In this document: one piece after another, positions 63,301-64,000 of the stretch | Position numbering within the stretch: position 1 is the stretch's first letter | How the letters are laid out: each line of letters opens with the position of its first letter | Assembly (NCBI RefSeq): GCF_020439865.1 | Contig: NZ_JAGRPF010000006.1 | Span: 1 to 64,000 of the forward strand | Reading direction: 5' to 3' | DNA from: Prosthecobacter sp. | Lineage (GTDB): Bacteria; Verrucomicrobiota; Verrucomicrobiia; Verrucomicrobiales; Verrucomicrobiaceae | DNA: 64,000 nt | Notes under the pieces: generated by a model | The model's input: only the letters and a program-made list of their open reading frames with translations | Told to the model about the DNA's origin: nothing | Databases searched by the model: none | Program-made: the position numbers and the translations under genes

Positions 63301-64000
63301 CAGACGATCAGCGGTGACGGCATCGTTGCCGGCAGCGTTGTTGTGAGCATTCTGGATGATCATCTGGTGGAGATTTCCAATCCGGTCACCAACACCAACA
63401 CAGCCACCCGCACCTTTGGCCCGAGCGGAACCATCGGTGCCACACTCGCAGCCACCACGGTCAACGGCAGCACCGCGGTGACCGTCACATCCACCACCGG
63501 TTTGAGTGTTGGCGAGGCTGTCAGCGGAGTTGGCATTCCTGAAGGAGCGACCATCGCGGCGATCCTCAGCGGCACGGAGATCGTTCTCAGTGTTCCCGCT
63601 GTGGCCACGGGTGGCAGCACGCTCGTCTTTGCCAACAGCTTGAGCAATCTCGGGGCTCCGGCCAACATCGCCGCCAACCTCGTTTTCAACGGTGGCGTTC
63701 TGCAGTATAACGGGCTCTCCGCCCGGACTGACCGCGGTTATACCATCAACGAAGACGCCATCTGGGATGTGGGCAACGCCTTCACAAGACTGACCGTCGG
63801 GGGCACCTACCTGACTCCGAGCATCGAAGATACCTATGCCATCCGGAAGCTCGGCGCAGGCACACTGGAACTTCTTGGCACCAGTTCCGGCGGCTATGGC
63901 GTCGAAGTACTCAGCGTGGAAGATGGCACGCTTCGTCTCAAACCTGCTTTCAGCAATCAGTTTGTCCGCAGTGACACCGGTGCATTGGTGCTGGGCGGCG
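36349..64000 (+). CDS. giant autotransporter-associated beta-strand repeat protein (3' end outside window)
   Basis: One frame runs from the ATG at 36349 to the last base: 9,217 codons, no stop. Signal peptide 1-29 (MKTLRHHRLFLGWFMTLLIF... cut after SLQA). The mature start VYWGEPGDVGNPLYDGDWNT is the usual beginning of such passengers. A PA14-like domain lies near residues 290-400 (FAGTDDGSRIFIDGVLVLNK, then HEIRVDYVQGGGGASIRIDW). The rest is Gly/Asn/Thr/Ser-rich beta-helix sequence with about 35 PATR-type units, such as GTLALTNSGNNFTGTIDIQA (near 44,880) and VLSGLNSYTGVTTVNAGTL (near 62,710). Embedded are repeated 'STAGL' modules, 'GGWAV' modules and restarts of whole passenger units near 53,503 and 56,530. 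No cysteine was noticed in the parts translated. Expected to be secreted or surface-held; the translocator or anchor should lie beyond the window. Adhesion or matrix function is inference. Confidence 0.95.
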   Translation, partial: MKTLRHHRLFLGWFMTLLIFVQPAMSLQAATVYWGEPGDVGNPLYDGDWNTSDATWYPTSAVDSGGDVWQDFDIASFGDPVNGGPSLVTLTENITAGGLRFAYSDLTLTAADEFTLLTLDDGDSNPLTVPKITLAGDSDAGDITAILKTGLAGNQGVVVEFEELGAGGGVFGGRLVLGDSDSFANQMTGGITLKNQVTIQAIVSSANPNPLGTNALTLEGGSTLEIQGFSNALTGFSGRLFNTTGTGDSSRVDFTQTATGYTQPLPGTVNFLSLATTPTLEISALDGSQATSLNYQNQANVLTRATNYGVQWIGQFDVITGGEYSFFAGTDDGSRIFIDGVLVLNKDGSTGTVASAPVQLASGKHEIRVDYVQGGGGASIRIDWSGPDTFGQETAAPFEFYNLRQVMTGVTQAETNTAAGASNAIYLGNDVHLTGDASINLVGTNFVAAKLGALKLDTGVTLSIASIDVPGPIGIVSSEITGNSDGFGQTLRFGGTVGSPTLFGDSTNGPGTVTMASNANVAIDGVVSDGGQNMTILKTGAGRLYFGGTQDANSLGSGTTIEIQGSNLVLVGSTAAGAYNPIGQASIVLNGGGLVLDSKGATVTGTGPTFANSISVQQNTTIQSVVNAATTTLGGTGKTLSIDAGLKLTLDAISAGRSTTDPAATLLIGSAITGAADTQLLIRSTLMNAGSLLGVEATSLNGTIPAAAIANFSSTVTVANTEGLAPGVTVTGVGITAGTTIVSVDSPTSFTISQPATVTDTVALTYGLAKPLLNFNFNTSARGIVALRGDNSGFLGDVDVGAGSILRVEGPQGLNGNNVLLGSNGNLALSTDGNGSAGNETFDYNLKVTALGNATLTVGRLGSDFAPYYTLAGNKLSQIDTLSLQTGIVRVVNNNAYGLEVTGNTTLGGAPTFIVNNATTSNLLPGLELSGVVSGASTFVKSGSGTLALTNTGNNFGGGFNVSTTATSGTALLKTASTASLIVGQKISGAGIQSGSEITQIVDATTFVINKTITQANPTITVTPLIDVSQGVLAVASDQALGDAANQIRLNISATSNAGLRAIGTFGTSRTIILNQINNAVDVTAGNTLTMNSAFTIPSASNNLQKNDRGTLVLTQAQAATTGAWTGNLTVAQGVVRLQNAGALGGAGSGVGSFNFSNNTATGATLIGNVGAALELTGGISVPEMLVFTPGNNVTSAGINDGGALRSVSGNNISTGIILFNGETSADNNSRGALISVDLGSHLDIQGTMIGRVGSSGTGRDSWFALGGEGNGTISGTILYNGNLASGVFSLIKVGTGTWELTNLNAFSGQNIHVHEGTLAVNGAGTLGAGSGTVFAMPGGTVKLDNTGTNTINRLANRSLNLYGGRLDILGKSSATSQETTTGTLTFNTGQSVITLTVGASGQLDFTTGAVTRGSGSTVLIRGSNLGSAAGTGVATIQATGAGYAFIGQIGAASTTNKGILPYAIIDSTIGGLGTSFATADSVTGILRALTPAEMITTLTNNQSGVATPMNISLSTDQGFGVSVAGNSMTVNSLTLNSGGGVSITTGQTLVLDSGGVLAFAGNVGIDGGRLTTTSNREMIVHSLGNLNITSTLSTFSGGLTKAGAGVLTLGTQNFYNGITRVNEGRLKLDGGTNTIFWNNDFILQGGELDLNGGVQVLNRLRIDGSFARNANLIADTGGVVMNSLIGPANVATLGLVNTNGSFSGSISGNVAMVLSNSANGFQGWNIYSGNNYTGATIINGGRLQLLGEGTLSGTSFIEISQAMLLLSNNNATSVINPQIDNRINDLAPILLRGGVIQYRARNAMEGFENFGALTLAEGNSLIDVAEPGSGINSSTATFASLVQGNHGTLRFFNVDGTLDNSRARVFFNTLNGVATTNVGDGLINNIIGGWAVIDRDFASYTPGTGVGALNGAGYAGYSPNTIHNGTVTDNIRMTFPTITSIGVVGSNTLTVSSTADLSPGDPVLGNGIAAGAQIDQILSPTQFTITTTLGAANPTLTVPRTETLVEDRTVNSLAMVVSGRATLDLGGHTLNVNSGGLIASQGFDLSSATAQVLSSSTSSSAVVLGSVPNTLVVGSTLLGSVVTAVNGNNVTLAGNASANILASSVETYSTSTTGSVSVTSSSTGSKVVSVASVPGTLTIGSTLLGATVSAINGTTITLNANANATISSPSSQPYNTDISSAVTVSGSSTGSKNVTLAAPPPGSLIVGSTFMGSTVASISGTTITLVDNAYISVTGLSNQAFVSSLEMPINIQNGNLTAGSGNADLYLHAIGYINGLANVYNRDVNVSANIVDNGTGNVTLVINGSEGRGSTAGVSAFRTNELTLSGNNTYSGGTYVNSGFVVLNSAVGRAFGLGDVTITGGASTLGTTFQEHSTTVVLGRSSQIADTATVSLLGAATLELNGFNQTLGGLIFNNTGGNTPTLLAGTGVFTLNGNIDASSANLGSTSTITTGQLVTKIVNGSNDIVVGSSAGLSLGTVVTGSGIASGTYITAISGDGKTVTLSAAATSTGNSLLTFGTLGTVDLGSSDRTVNVNPVRVTYDGGSTYVNLAPLLPGLNITANLTGAAGTGIIKTGDGLLQLGGASTFDGGVDLQAGGILFGASSVFNSGTLGQVSSGPIGTGMLTMAAGTSLLANGNWNIGNDVTANGDFAFDSISPTGNNLTLSGTVTLPNTVTINVINPGMTAALSGTIRRAGSGAIVITKTGLGTLSLGALESGDTITLNLNDGNLALLNDGNGTGSKEVLATGITLIPAGPVNVTLGRSATKYAPLFLSASNKTLQMAAFAMNGPLMVTNNNGYGLELTGAATLGSNQMISVANASNSNVIQGLTFSGVLSGTSDITKIGNGTLALTNSGNNFTGTIDIQAGVVAVDSDGALGNGANQVILDVNAATGVGLRATGSFGTSRTIKLNKASNAIEVSSGNTLTLNTAFAFGSANNALRLNDNGTLVLAAANSAWTGVMTVGSGAVKVTNISALGTTAGNTVVTGTGAALQIAVVGTNTIAEPVTLNGSGINGAGALQAVLGTNTMSGAVTLGSASYIGADAGATLILSGALSSAQALTFTGAGNISKTSTGFGAVSSITKQGSGNFTLGVTSGSFGGGLTIDEGTFIINSGVTIGGTGTITVRNNGVLDLQGGLAHMSGARALSLQGGKLTVSGLAGSAQVLGTLTTSRSQTNVINLAAGTGTNTLTFSNLVLNGDSSLNFTGTLNNTTNRIAFSTTPGMTNSIIQRALVNGTDFATYNGSGGSGNIQAFSAYNASNNIDSLGTTTNATLQVSATPTFAGTTNRTANAIKINGSGIIIGNGITTQGATLSLTAGAILNVGGNNTLGVVSATSPLRIQFNAQAYVAVAGGTTLTSNSLLNGTGGFVKDLDGTLIINAPANRAGVANVSGQTLTGNFVIDAGTVKLNGGNNTLTPNQFLIVAPGATLDLNGTSQFAFGTRGDGAALKGNAGTFTNSSVSAAALILGADNGGFNWGGVIKEESGAGAMSFLKSSPQQYNFLNDNTYTGATVFAGGNNLLLDGGRLSGTSSIAVNYALLRLDDNVNYALANRLNINADITMRGGSLVYVGRAQTETSQSVGNVILAEGYNMIQSANGGTGINSATLNILSLSRAPGSTATARFPDNGIGLIGSVGRILIGELNGVDTTTNAVGAGLTNNLIGPWAVVDREFASYIPTLGVGRLNQTGFAGYSTNLLTGQGANAPLETDNIRSTGNVGPLYGDTTVNTFALVNPGAAQTTVDLGGYQLTLKGGGLLLAHSGDNRDISIVNGTITGGTLNTASDLYVHVLPYGGTNRTVTIDAAITNNGTGAVRMIMSGSDGAANLTLNGVNTYTGGTVVNGGVLIIGSTGSIAGGGITINGGFNSGSGILVQNLGGVIDSSNIVTLNGTGQLVLAGEQTLQGLVFNGTGGGTTVPTVSSGEGLLTIGAGGIVSNPFNPANAPLLVGRIDLGTSANTVTVNTYDFNTFTNFAPTTPGLIMGGVVGSSGGFTKNGDGVLQINQSTFTGALNVAAGNIQSGAFNSGSRFADLNLGSVTSLNLNGQATVWGSLGGSGSVFNSVANSQTLSVGFNNADSIFSGQINRFNDAVPNSVNLIKVGTGVMSITGTQNALSGSSGTVTIAQGTLAYTGAGKALMPTQTVQRGGTLLLDNVTTNVNNRLASPLSGAVNSTLNVSGGTLTILGNSGANTSELLTTLTVANGGGVINLDANALRNVTLTVTTLSGISTGGSLLLRGDMNAVGVTGAQNGFANLAVGNFQNIAGQATSANGNGTFKMIVRPDIIADYSLTGLGTAFAVKDSVSGYVRPLANNEMQTTLANASQDNFSLSSTGAITNGFSSNVNSLRLLDGGGIGYSSSAGYSQAAFGLQTRWGGNIVAGGGGILTEFVRTGGILAFEGNTGITTPGLGTYSGWLYFHTIGENTNLNVASTIWNATGGIVKTGAGTLTLSSRSYHFGNTIVNDGTLILGGMDNTLGVIRQDLSTTANVAAYANLYMNGGKLDLNGGSQMIGTLGTANALPVGGEITNNSATAAMLTTTTGSIVFGGSLTGNLGLTKNGNSNLALSNANTYTGATIVRANTLTLQDSGTLSGTSSISVNYSQLQWENRGLNPLDNSNPVRVAASVPLYLQGGTFTIQGGGSFDTTVAFDNVTIQGGGSIINVFPSANAGSAVELSIGNLLRGTADHGVVNFVSNVGMGGTGNNNNARVLISAVNGQGFSASQLTNKLIGGWAVVNGDSFATYLDGVGVGTLGSIVGGNVFAGGNRFASYDGGDLTASNTQSTWNINDSSNRTLTLSKTLNSLRRGGGTLTLGNSTSGGTILTLTTGLLTNAGGSTTINSFNAASALTSDSSEFFIFTNQATTTLNTQITGSFDLIKSGGGTLTLGTTAGSLSNNYTGTTYVNQGTLTLNKSAGQISVPGNLVISNATVSMNTNAGQIVSSSNVTLNGGAVLSFANYSGATTTTLASLTFNGEGGTTQPDVRFNAPGALHTLNLTANNAINVVNNNAGTTPRITAATNAANRSLVNFSGAAPVITVSGLSPVGLVITSQISSTSAAISKEGDGALALFGASTYSNGFNLRDGTLIFGINTLGSPGALTNGAIGTGVLTIGGGAPGSKPTIQAANRLAVATSTTNNTLNVTINGTNTASGLGLTVGQALVGSGIRTGTFITSIDPGNKIFTMSLPAFSTNTANTLRFTTVVGNAVTLAGDFAFGGDSPTWYLSYDLSLTGGMNLGGGSRTISVNSPWATGYISGQITNGVNFTKDGAGILVLTNSNNSWSGSTNINNGILVLGTFAAGTNDGVLPDGSALTIGAGAMLDMAGRSERVGSLAGAGVVTNSHDSRTGFPNLVSTLTVGGDNTSTEFSGVLTSVSSQLFSLVKEGSGTLTLSGVLSNYTGVTTINGGVISISTLGNGGAVSGIGAASFAAGNIVLNGGTLRYTGATTSTNRSLTIGAGGATVDASGSGALTITSANVAGLGYGTANQARSLTLTGTANATLLNAFGKIIANNTQATTVTKNGTNTWALTAANTYTGATAVNSGTLAVTTGSLANTTITVANGATFSALTTGTYIAGNNGTAAAGAILNLNAGSNFSMANNNSAGTFNLVQGGSVTAGLIIGSTNNADPTVRMTFDIGSGANSTDTINVTRGVTLNQSGATVAILPQTGIGSLTVGQHDLITFLSGGLTVAGSFANDFVLLNDAIILGANPYSLDLIQQANKIVLNVTAASFQNAYWKGASNTSWDTPDNWFTTAGGGTLLGGIPGSFTNVFFTTDTGAGNFNTSLLTNRQIASLTFRSGATSAITISNNTLTIIGSGVTTEAGTGAHVINSAVNLGSHQSWTINSANALTVNGAVGDNLFGFRLTKAGTGTLVLDNVANTYSGGTTITSGILSVRSLANGGTASGIGASGDEATNLVINGGTLRYTGATTSTTRIFSIGSSGGTIEASGSGALTFAGVSAMGFNGDTSGSRTLHLGGTNTGLNTLVVALGDSGALAGDKTSLTKEGVGTWVLAPNNAIVGLSGTITGAAANIVTNTNTDGLLVNQLITGEGIAAGTYVLSIGVDGAGTFRLSQNAVVPSSDVLTIQGDTSGLVVNTTKTDADGTVNPSGAYTVIDILPSDTITAHWDGETVDVSVADASILTVGDKVDRNGNLDAQGIYTVDSIDIDANSAVISTPAATITIQGVTTNGLMVGTIVDAQGNPDPEGLYTVESILAPDTFVISAPVTEQVFALNAAAGNGYTGVTTISGGILSVSDLQNGGIASALGASSNAASNLVINGGILQYTGAGATTDRLFTLGAGASAGGLDASGTGAVVFSNTGAIAFTGAGVRTLTLTGTSDASIINVLASLIGNSGANATSLLKTGSNTWRLSGNNTYTGVTTIADGTLLAADIVGAGSNIGSATTPVVLGDATHKGTLAYSGGNDTYTRGLTVSAGGGRVDVVNSSTVLNISTGGVNMAANGNVTFGGAGSTYVNSAISTGTGSLIKEGSGAVRLSNNSNLYSGGTVVNAGTLQVGLSGTGRTGTGVTTVNSGGTLAGSGMINGTAGTEGASFTDGTNHVINSGGVLQPGDNLGNSIGTLTFTGNLTLNDGSAAFFQVATRTLQDNGILTALLSGEYDSIGGYRDIKILETGGTSWNGTAVGSSHDSIFVNGEITLNASTITVVDSGFVASAASGQVFDLGDWLSLSGLSTFDVGTNYRTGGSGGGNLILPELSGGLVYDVSMFASYGLFTIITQPSSIPILMNTYNLAGSGSWNTSGNWRPATTPNSIGGIVNFTSNITSTAVVTLDGTKKAGMVFFGDQNNSNHFEIRQGSGGSLNFNNGEYGRALLSKVLSNSNSVGVDVINAPVLLSSGLNVNVNSGGTSSRLDISGVISQDGGARGITVMGNGRLVLSGLQANAYTGLTTVFSRGRGDAGNPQLVLAKSASPLAGANVTTTSGSTTVTLTSGSTSELFVGMRVSGNPNIPANATISSITNGTTFVLSAAATATGSNVNTKFGSYSATTTAGSSTVTLVGGNTAGFYVGMEITGNPNIPNGATVVSITNGSTFVISTNATAAGTGVVTSFGTDVVNGTILGDLKIGNRGQGGIGSTVVHLGGNDQIADTSIISFDGGVGGFATGNGGQNPYFKLMGFSDTVGGISDYTASGVIENTEGENLRSDSTLTLNSAAGTTNFFNGFLRDRANNTGSGVLNLVIAGSGTQVLALGNISYSGTTTINSGANLVLQSTTNFGNGVGSAAAAQLGPRTISNSGTLTMRINNGVTWNFSRAVAGSGSFFRDGGNGTLNLNFASSALNSTYASGNTTVTVASTAGLVPGMLVSGANIPAGAYVVQVLSGTTYQISAAPTSNGTNASLTYRSGNFGGSIAISEGGATNFNSATDAAGSFTITGRTALTTATWNQALKVGGGLSIIGTGDNNIDGAVLNINSASTVNGGAINIKEGDLNLAGGNGSLRAFAAPINASTVNTSTTVTVASTAGMYVGMALTGNANIPSGSKIVSILNGTQIVISAAATATANNVATSFNSVINVYGTGNATTTGTNLVGLKLTNTTSANNTNRLDDGAVINLNSARFQFTGTGSGADNFTETVGSLSLTGGSSYIGSFKNNASTNVLTFSSFGTRAAGSTLVFDSVSGTTDTGGTIKITSGLTNNNGIIGGWAVRNTVVSSVLLREWAVVGAGGQIDALATYDTSGANAWTTTSNAKSTSNQTLSVNNTIHSLNIQSTGSTTLTITPGALLTINSGGILATRNTQNITNGSVTAGTHAGSLNPYELIFQLPTNTLNMNSVVVDNVAATQSVSLTKTGNSTLVLNPNIVRSGTVIAGQTTVSMNVAAGGVKDMQVGAPVSGPSIPAGTTIVAINTVNNTIVLSDAPTGSATGNLTVTLNNLYTGKTFIDEGTLQISHEGALGTAPNSLVADQLTFNGGRLLATADFALDDPNRGITINAGDAVFSVSNNRTLTIGSSAPINGANGRLIFNAANGTSGALVVVGNHNLSGGVETSGAFFGTSGSVSSTFVSGSNVVKVATTAGLEVGTVVTGNDLNGDGVADDIPAGTTIVRIIDATTFEISTNAIANATRNLAYDSFNALKLTGDNTIGLIRVIGSNLTITGNNTITDDILISTGTLNIGGINTFGGKVTINGGFLRLGSDTALSTPAGYELALNSGTFDLRDHSTEVSLLSGTGTLTNNGTATGTLVVNQNASSIFGGTIRDGAGLIGVTSLVKTGTGTLTLSSTLSNYSGPTVINGGMINAISLNVAGFSSSIGRASNAASNLVLNGGGLRYIGPIRAFTDRSFTLGTGEDAGILVADGTSTNDTLQIGFSGLSPAVAFIGEGSRTLTLGGSNLGDNKFNLQLGDGVGGATSLTKIGNGTWVLGRANSYSGETLVLAGILAATADGAFGEQGGAGVVIGGGTNASNTLGSTNASLDLRNVAYNQVDQMFLSGGTLATTTGNSSWAGSVFVTANSVINVGKGATLNLKGSLGGAGAITQFGAGTLILSGQAEPTTRNVLTSTVAPNHTVQSGTLRLDFTTSDLSKLSDRGVLVLGGSRLGGAIELAGNGIVGVFNGGGAGAPGYIAPEHIEEVLSVTLGAGVNNISRISGNAILRMNAITPQTGAVINFSEDDIASTDRTNSNGILGGWAIVGGTSWATKSAINDTNGAVTSNQNGLIRGLASSSYTKSGAFNTTPASDWTTNANMDIVGNSTQNGRTTNTIRFNNTSPDADHTPALSNTPYNVVLSGTNVIQSGGILFTSNMASHSGFISGLGTLATGAGSGTNLLVIQNNTGAGLLNISAVIANGAGSNGLDKLGEGSLVLSGLNSYTGVTTVNAGTLTINYVAIAGNTANLGLSSQNVSLGRSVSVASTDGLTFGQSVSGPGFLAPVTITAINSNTQFTVSNGAVITATNDLTFGSVAAQSGSISSTTTNGNATITVASTAGLTPGQTVSGANIVPGSVITTIIDGTRFTISQNALGSGTLSLTYGASGITTGSLSATTTSGALVRVASTLGLTVGQTISGDGIVAGSVVVSILDDHLVEISNPVTNTNTATRTFGPSGTIGATLAATTVNGSTAVTVTSTTGLSVGEAVSGVGIPEGATIAAILSGTEIVLSVPAVATGGSTLVFANSLSNLGAPANIAANLVFNGGVLQYNGLSARTDRGYTINEDAIWDVGNAFTRLTVGGTYLTPSIEDTYAIRKLGAGTLELLGTSSGGYGVEVLSVEDGTLRLKPAFSNQFVRSDTGALVLGG
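38821..39730 (+). repeat. long-period module, copy A (with inserted STAGL module)
   Basis: About 300 residues of the giant protein that reappear 1,900 residues later (44,521-45,230). Shared landmarks: NNNAYGLEVTG, SGVVSG, GSGTLALTNTGNNFGG, ALGDAANQI, LRAIGTFGTSRTI, then AGNTLTMNSAF. Copy A carries an extra module of about 58 residues (39,241-39,417) between GNNFGGGFNV and VSQGVLAV that copy B lacks. Confidence 0.8.
39241..39417 (+). repeat. STAGL module inserted within a PATR unit
   Basis: Pattern: alternating strand ending TASTASLIVG, then QKISGAGIQSGSEITQI, then TTFVINKTITQANPTITV. It interrupts the PATR unit precisely where the related copy at 44,860-44,960 runs on without interruption. 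Confidence 0.75.
42511..43104 (+). repeat. three tandem 66-residue repeats
   Basis: Copies begin at 42,511, 42,709 and 42,907, exactly 198 bases apart. Each has SSSTGSK-like opening, a VPGTLTIGSTLLG-like middle and a V(S/T)AINGTTITLNANA-like end. They are a divergent form of the STAGL module; the third is the most diverged (APPPGSLIVGSTFMG). Confidence 0.85.
44521..45230 (+). repeat. long-period module, copy B (no insert)
   Basis: Counterpart of 38,821-39,730. Landmarks: NNNGYGLELTG, SGVLSG, GNGTLALTNSGNNFTG, ALGNGANQV, LRATGSFGTSRTI, then SGNTLTLNTAF. Offset between the copies is 5,700 bases. Confidence 0.8.
53503..53620 (+). other. internal start of a second passenger unit in the giant protein
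   Basis: AYWKGASNTSWDTPDNWFTT has the form of an N-terminal passenger start (Trp-rich 'W..NTxWDTxxNW' followed by FTNVFFTTDTG and TNRQIASLTF), although it lies at residue 5,719. It is preceded by a passenger-end-like stretch (GSGANSTDTINV, QHDLITF, NKIVLNV). Confidence 0.7.
54406..55005 (+). repeat. cluster of divergent STAGL modules with acidic turns
   Basis: One ordinary module (LLVNQLITGEGIAAGTYVLS) followed by three degenerate ones sharing D-x-D/N-G turns and a YTV strand: TDADGTVNPSGAYTV, VDRNGNLDAQGIYTV and VDAQGNPDPEGLYTV. The cluster separates GTWVLAPNNA from NGYTGVTTISGGILS, the two halves of one PATR unit. Confidence 0.65.
56530..56650 (+). other. internal start of a third passenger unit in the giant protein
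   Basis: YNLAGSGSWNTSGNWRP at residue 6,728 again matches a passenger N-terminus and is followed by VNFTSNI and KKAGMVFFGD. The preceding 600 bases read like a passenger end: VNSGGTLAGSGMING, INSGGVLQPGDN, TLTFTGNLTLNDGS, GQVFDLGDW and GLVYDVSMFASYGLF. Confidence 0.7.
57100..57492 (+). repeat. two tandem STAGL modules (68-residue period)
   Basis: Copies start near 57,100 and 57,304, 204 bases apart. Both contain STVTL/TTVTL, VGM(R/E)(V/I)(S/T)GNPNIP, and a SITNG(T/S)(T/S)FV(L/I)S strand, with strong residue identity that suggests recent duplication. Confidence 0.85.
60325..60522 (+). repeat. STAGL module with calcium-loop-like insert
   Basis: Ordinary module (VVKVATTAGLEVGTVVTG ... IPAGTTIVRI ... 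TTFEISTNAIANAT) with DLNGDGVADD inserted at 60,397-60,426, a dockerin/EF-hand-like D-x-N-x-D-G pattern. Confidence 0.7.
62842..63639 (+). repeat. four tandem STAGL modules (70-71 residue period)
   Basis: The first strands begin at 62,842, 63,055, 63,265 and 63,478 (steps of 213, 210 and 213 bases): VSVASTDGL, ITVASTAGL, VRVASTLGL and VTVTSTTGL. Each continues with an SG-x-G/A-I turn and an isoleucine-rich strand before the next copy. They follow a PATR unit (SYTGVTTVNAGTLTINY) and precede SNLGAPANIAANLVFNGGVL. Confidence 0.85.

Noticed and set aside
37348..63689. Many open frames on the minus strand and in the other plus frames beneath the giant gene, some above 300 residues (e.g. 45,823-46,830 minus; 40,111-41,094 minus).
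   Set aside because: They lie antisense or out of frame to continuous PATR coding sequence, have no recognisable domains and arise from the GC-biased codon use of the real gene.
36349..64000. Possible CRISPR array or satellite DNA suggested by dense repetition.
   Set aside because: Repeats are degenerate at DNA level, lack regular spacers and conserve amino-acid patterns in one frame.

Overview
The window looks like a chromosome segment of a free-living Verrucomicrobiota bacterium, probably Verrucomicrobiaceae (Prosthecobacter- or Verrucomicrobium-like). This is inferred from the mix of families: a sulfatase, a Planctomycete-type cytochrome c/DUF1549/DUF1553 protein, a PVC-type heme-binding dehydrogenase, an SLA1-homology (SHD1) protein, secreted Gfo/Idh and PQQ-propeller proteins, and very long autotransporter-type and Calx-beta proteins. 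DNA is GC-rich and Shine-Dalgarno sites are mostly weak or absent. No rRNA, tRNA, CRISPR array, insertion sequence or phage gene was seen.

Layout. 1-7.8 kb: the 3' end of a sulfatase gene, an ECF sigma factor ending at a clear terminator, a leftward block (pyrimidine-nucleoside phosphorylase, secreted amidohydrolase, Dtd), the rightward cytochrome c/DUF1549/DUF1553 protein and a leftward secreted SHD1 protein. 7.8-16 kb: leftward pyruvate kinase, TatD hydrolase, HtrA protease with its own terminator, secreted oxidoreductase, PQQ propeller and a cellulose-synthase-like glycosyltransferase. 16-29.4 kb: a methyltransferase, a 2,964-residue secreted protein with a metzincin-type protease domain and many Calx-beta and lectin-like modules, an SGNH-fold protein, an outer-membrane barrel candidate, a small membrane protein and YaeQ. 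29.5-36 kb: a second secreted metalloprotease, a GH25 lipoprotein and a PVC heme dehydrogenase.

36,349 to the right edge: one reading frame, open without a stop for 27,652 bases (9,217 codons, 3' end outside the window). It encodes a secreted giant protein made of autotransporter-associated beta-strand repeats (PATR) with a PA14-like domain near the N-terminus. It occupies 43 percent of the window and is easily missed because it has no stop here. It looks like at least three complete passenger units joined end to end (new unit starts near 53,503 and 56,530). A second, roughly 55-70 residue beta module ('STAGL module') occurs at least 16 times and tends to sit inside the PATR unit at the same turn. 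One pair of related copies shows the state with and without it.

Functionally the window is dominated by the cell envelope and exterior: polysaccharide and sulfate-ester breakdown, c-type redox proteins, quality control (HtrA), peptidoglycan hydrolysis (GH25), two exported metalloproteases and two very large surface or secreted repeat proteins. Housekeeping genes (pyk, dtd, deoA-type, tatD-type, yaeQ) are scattered between them.
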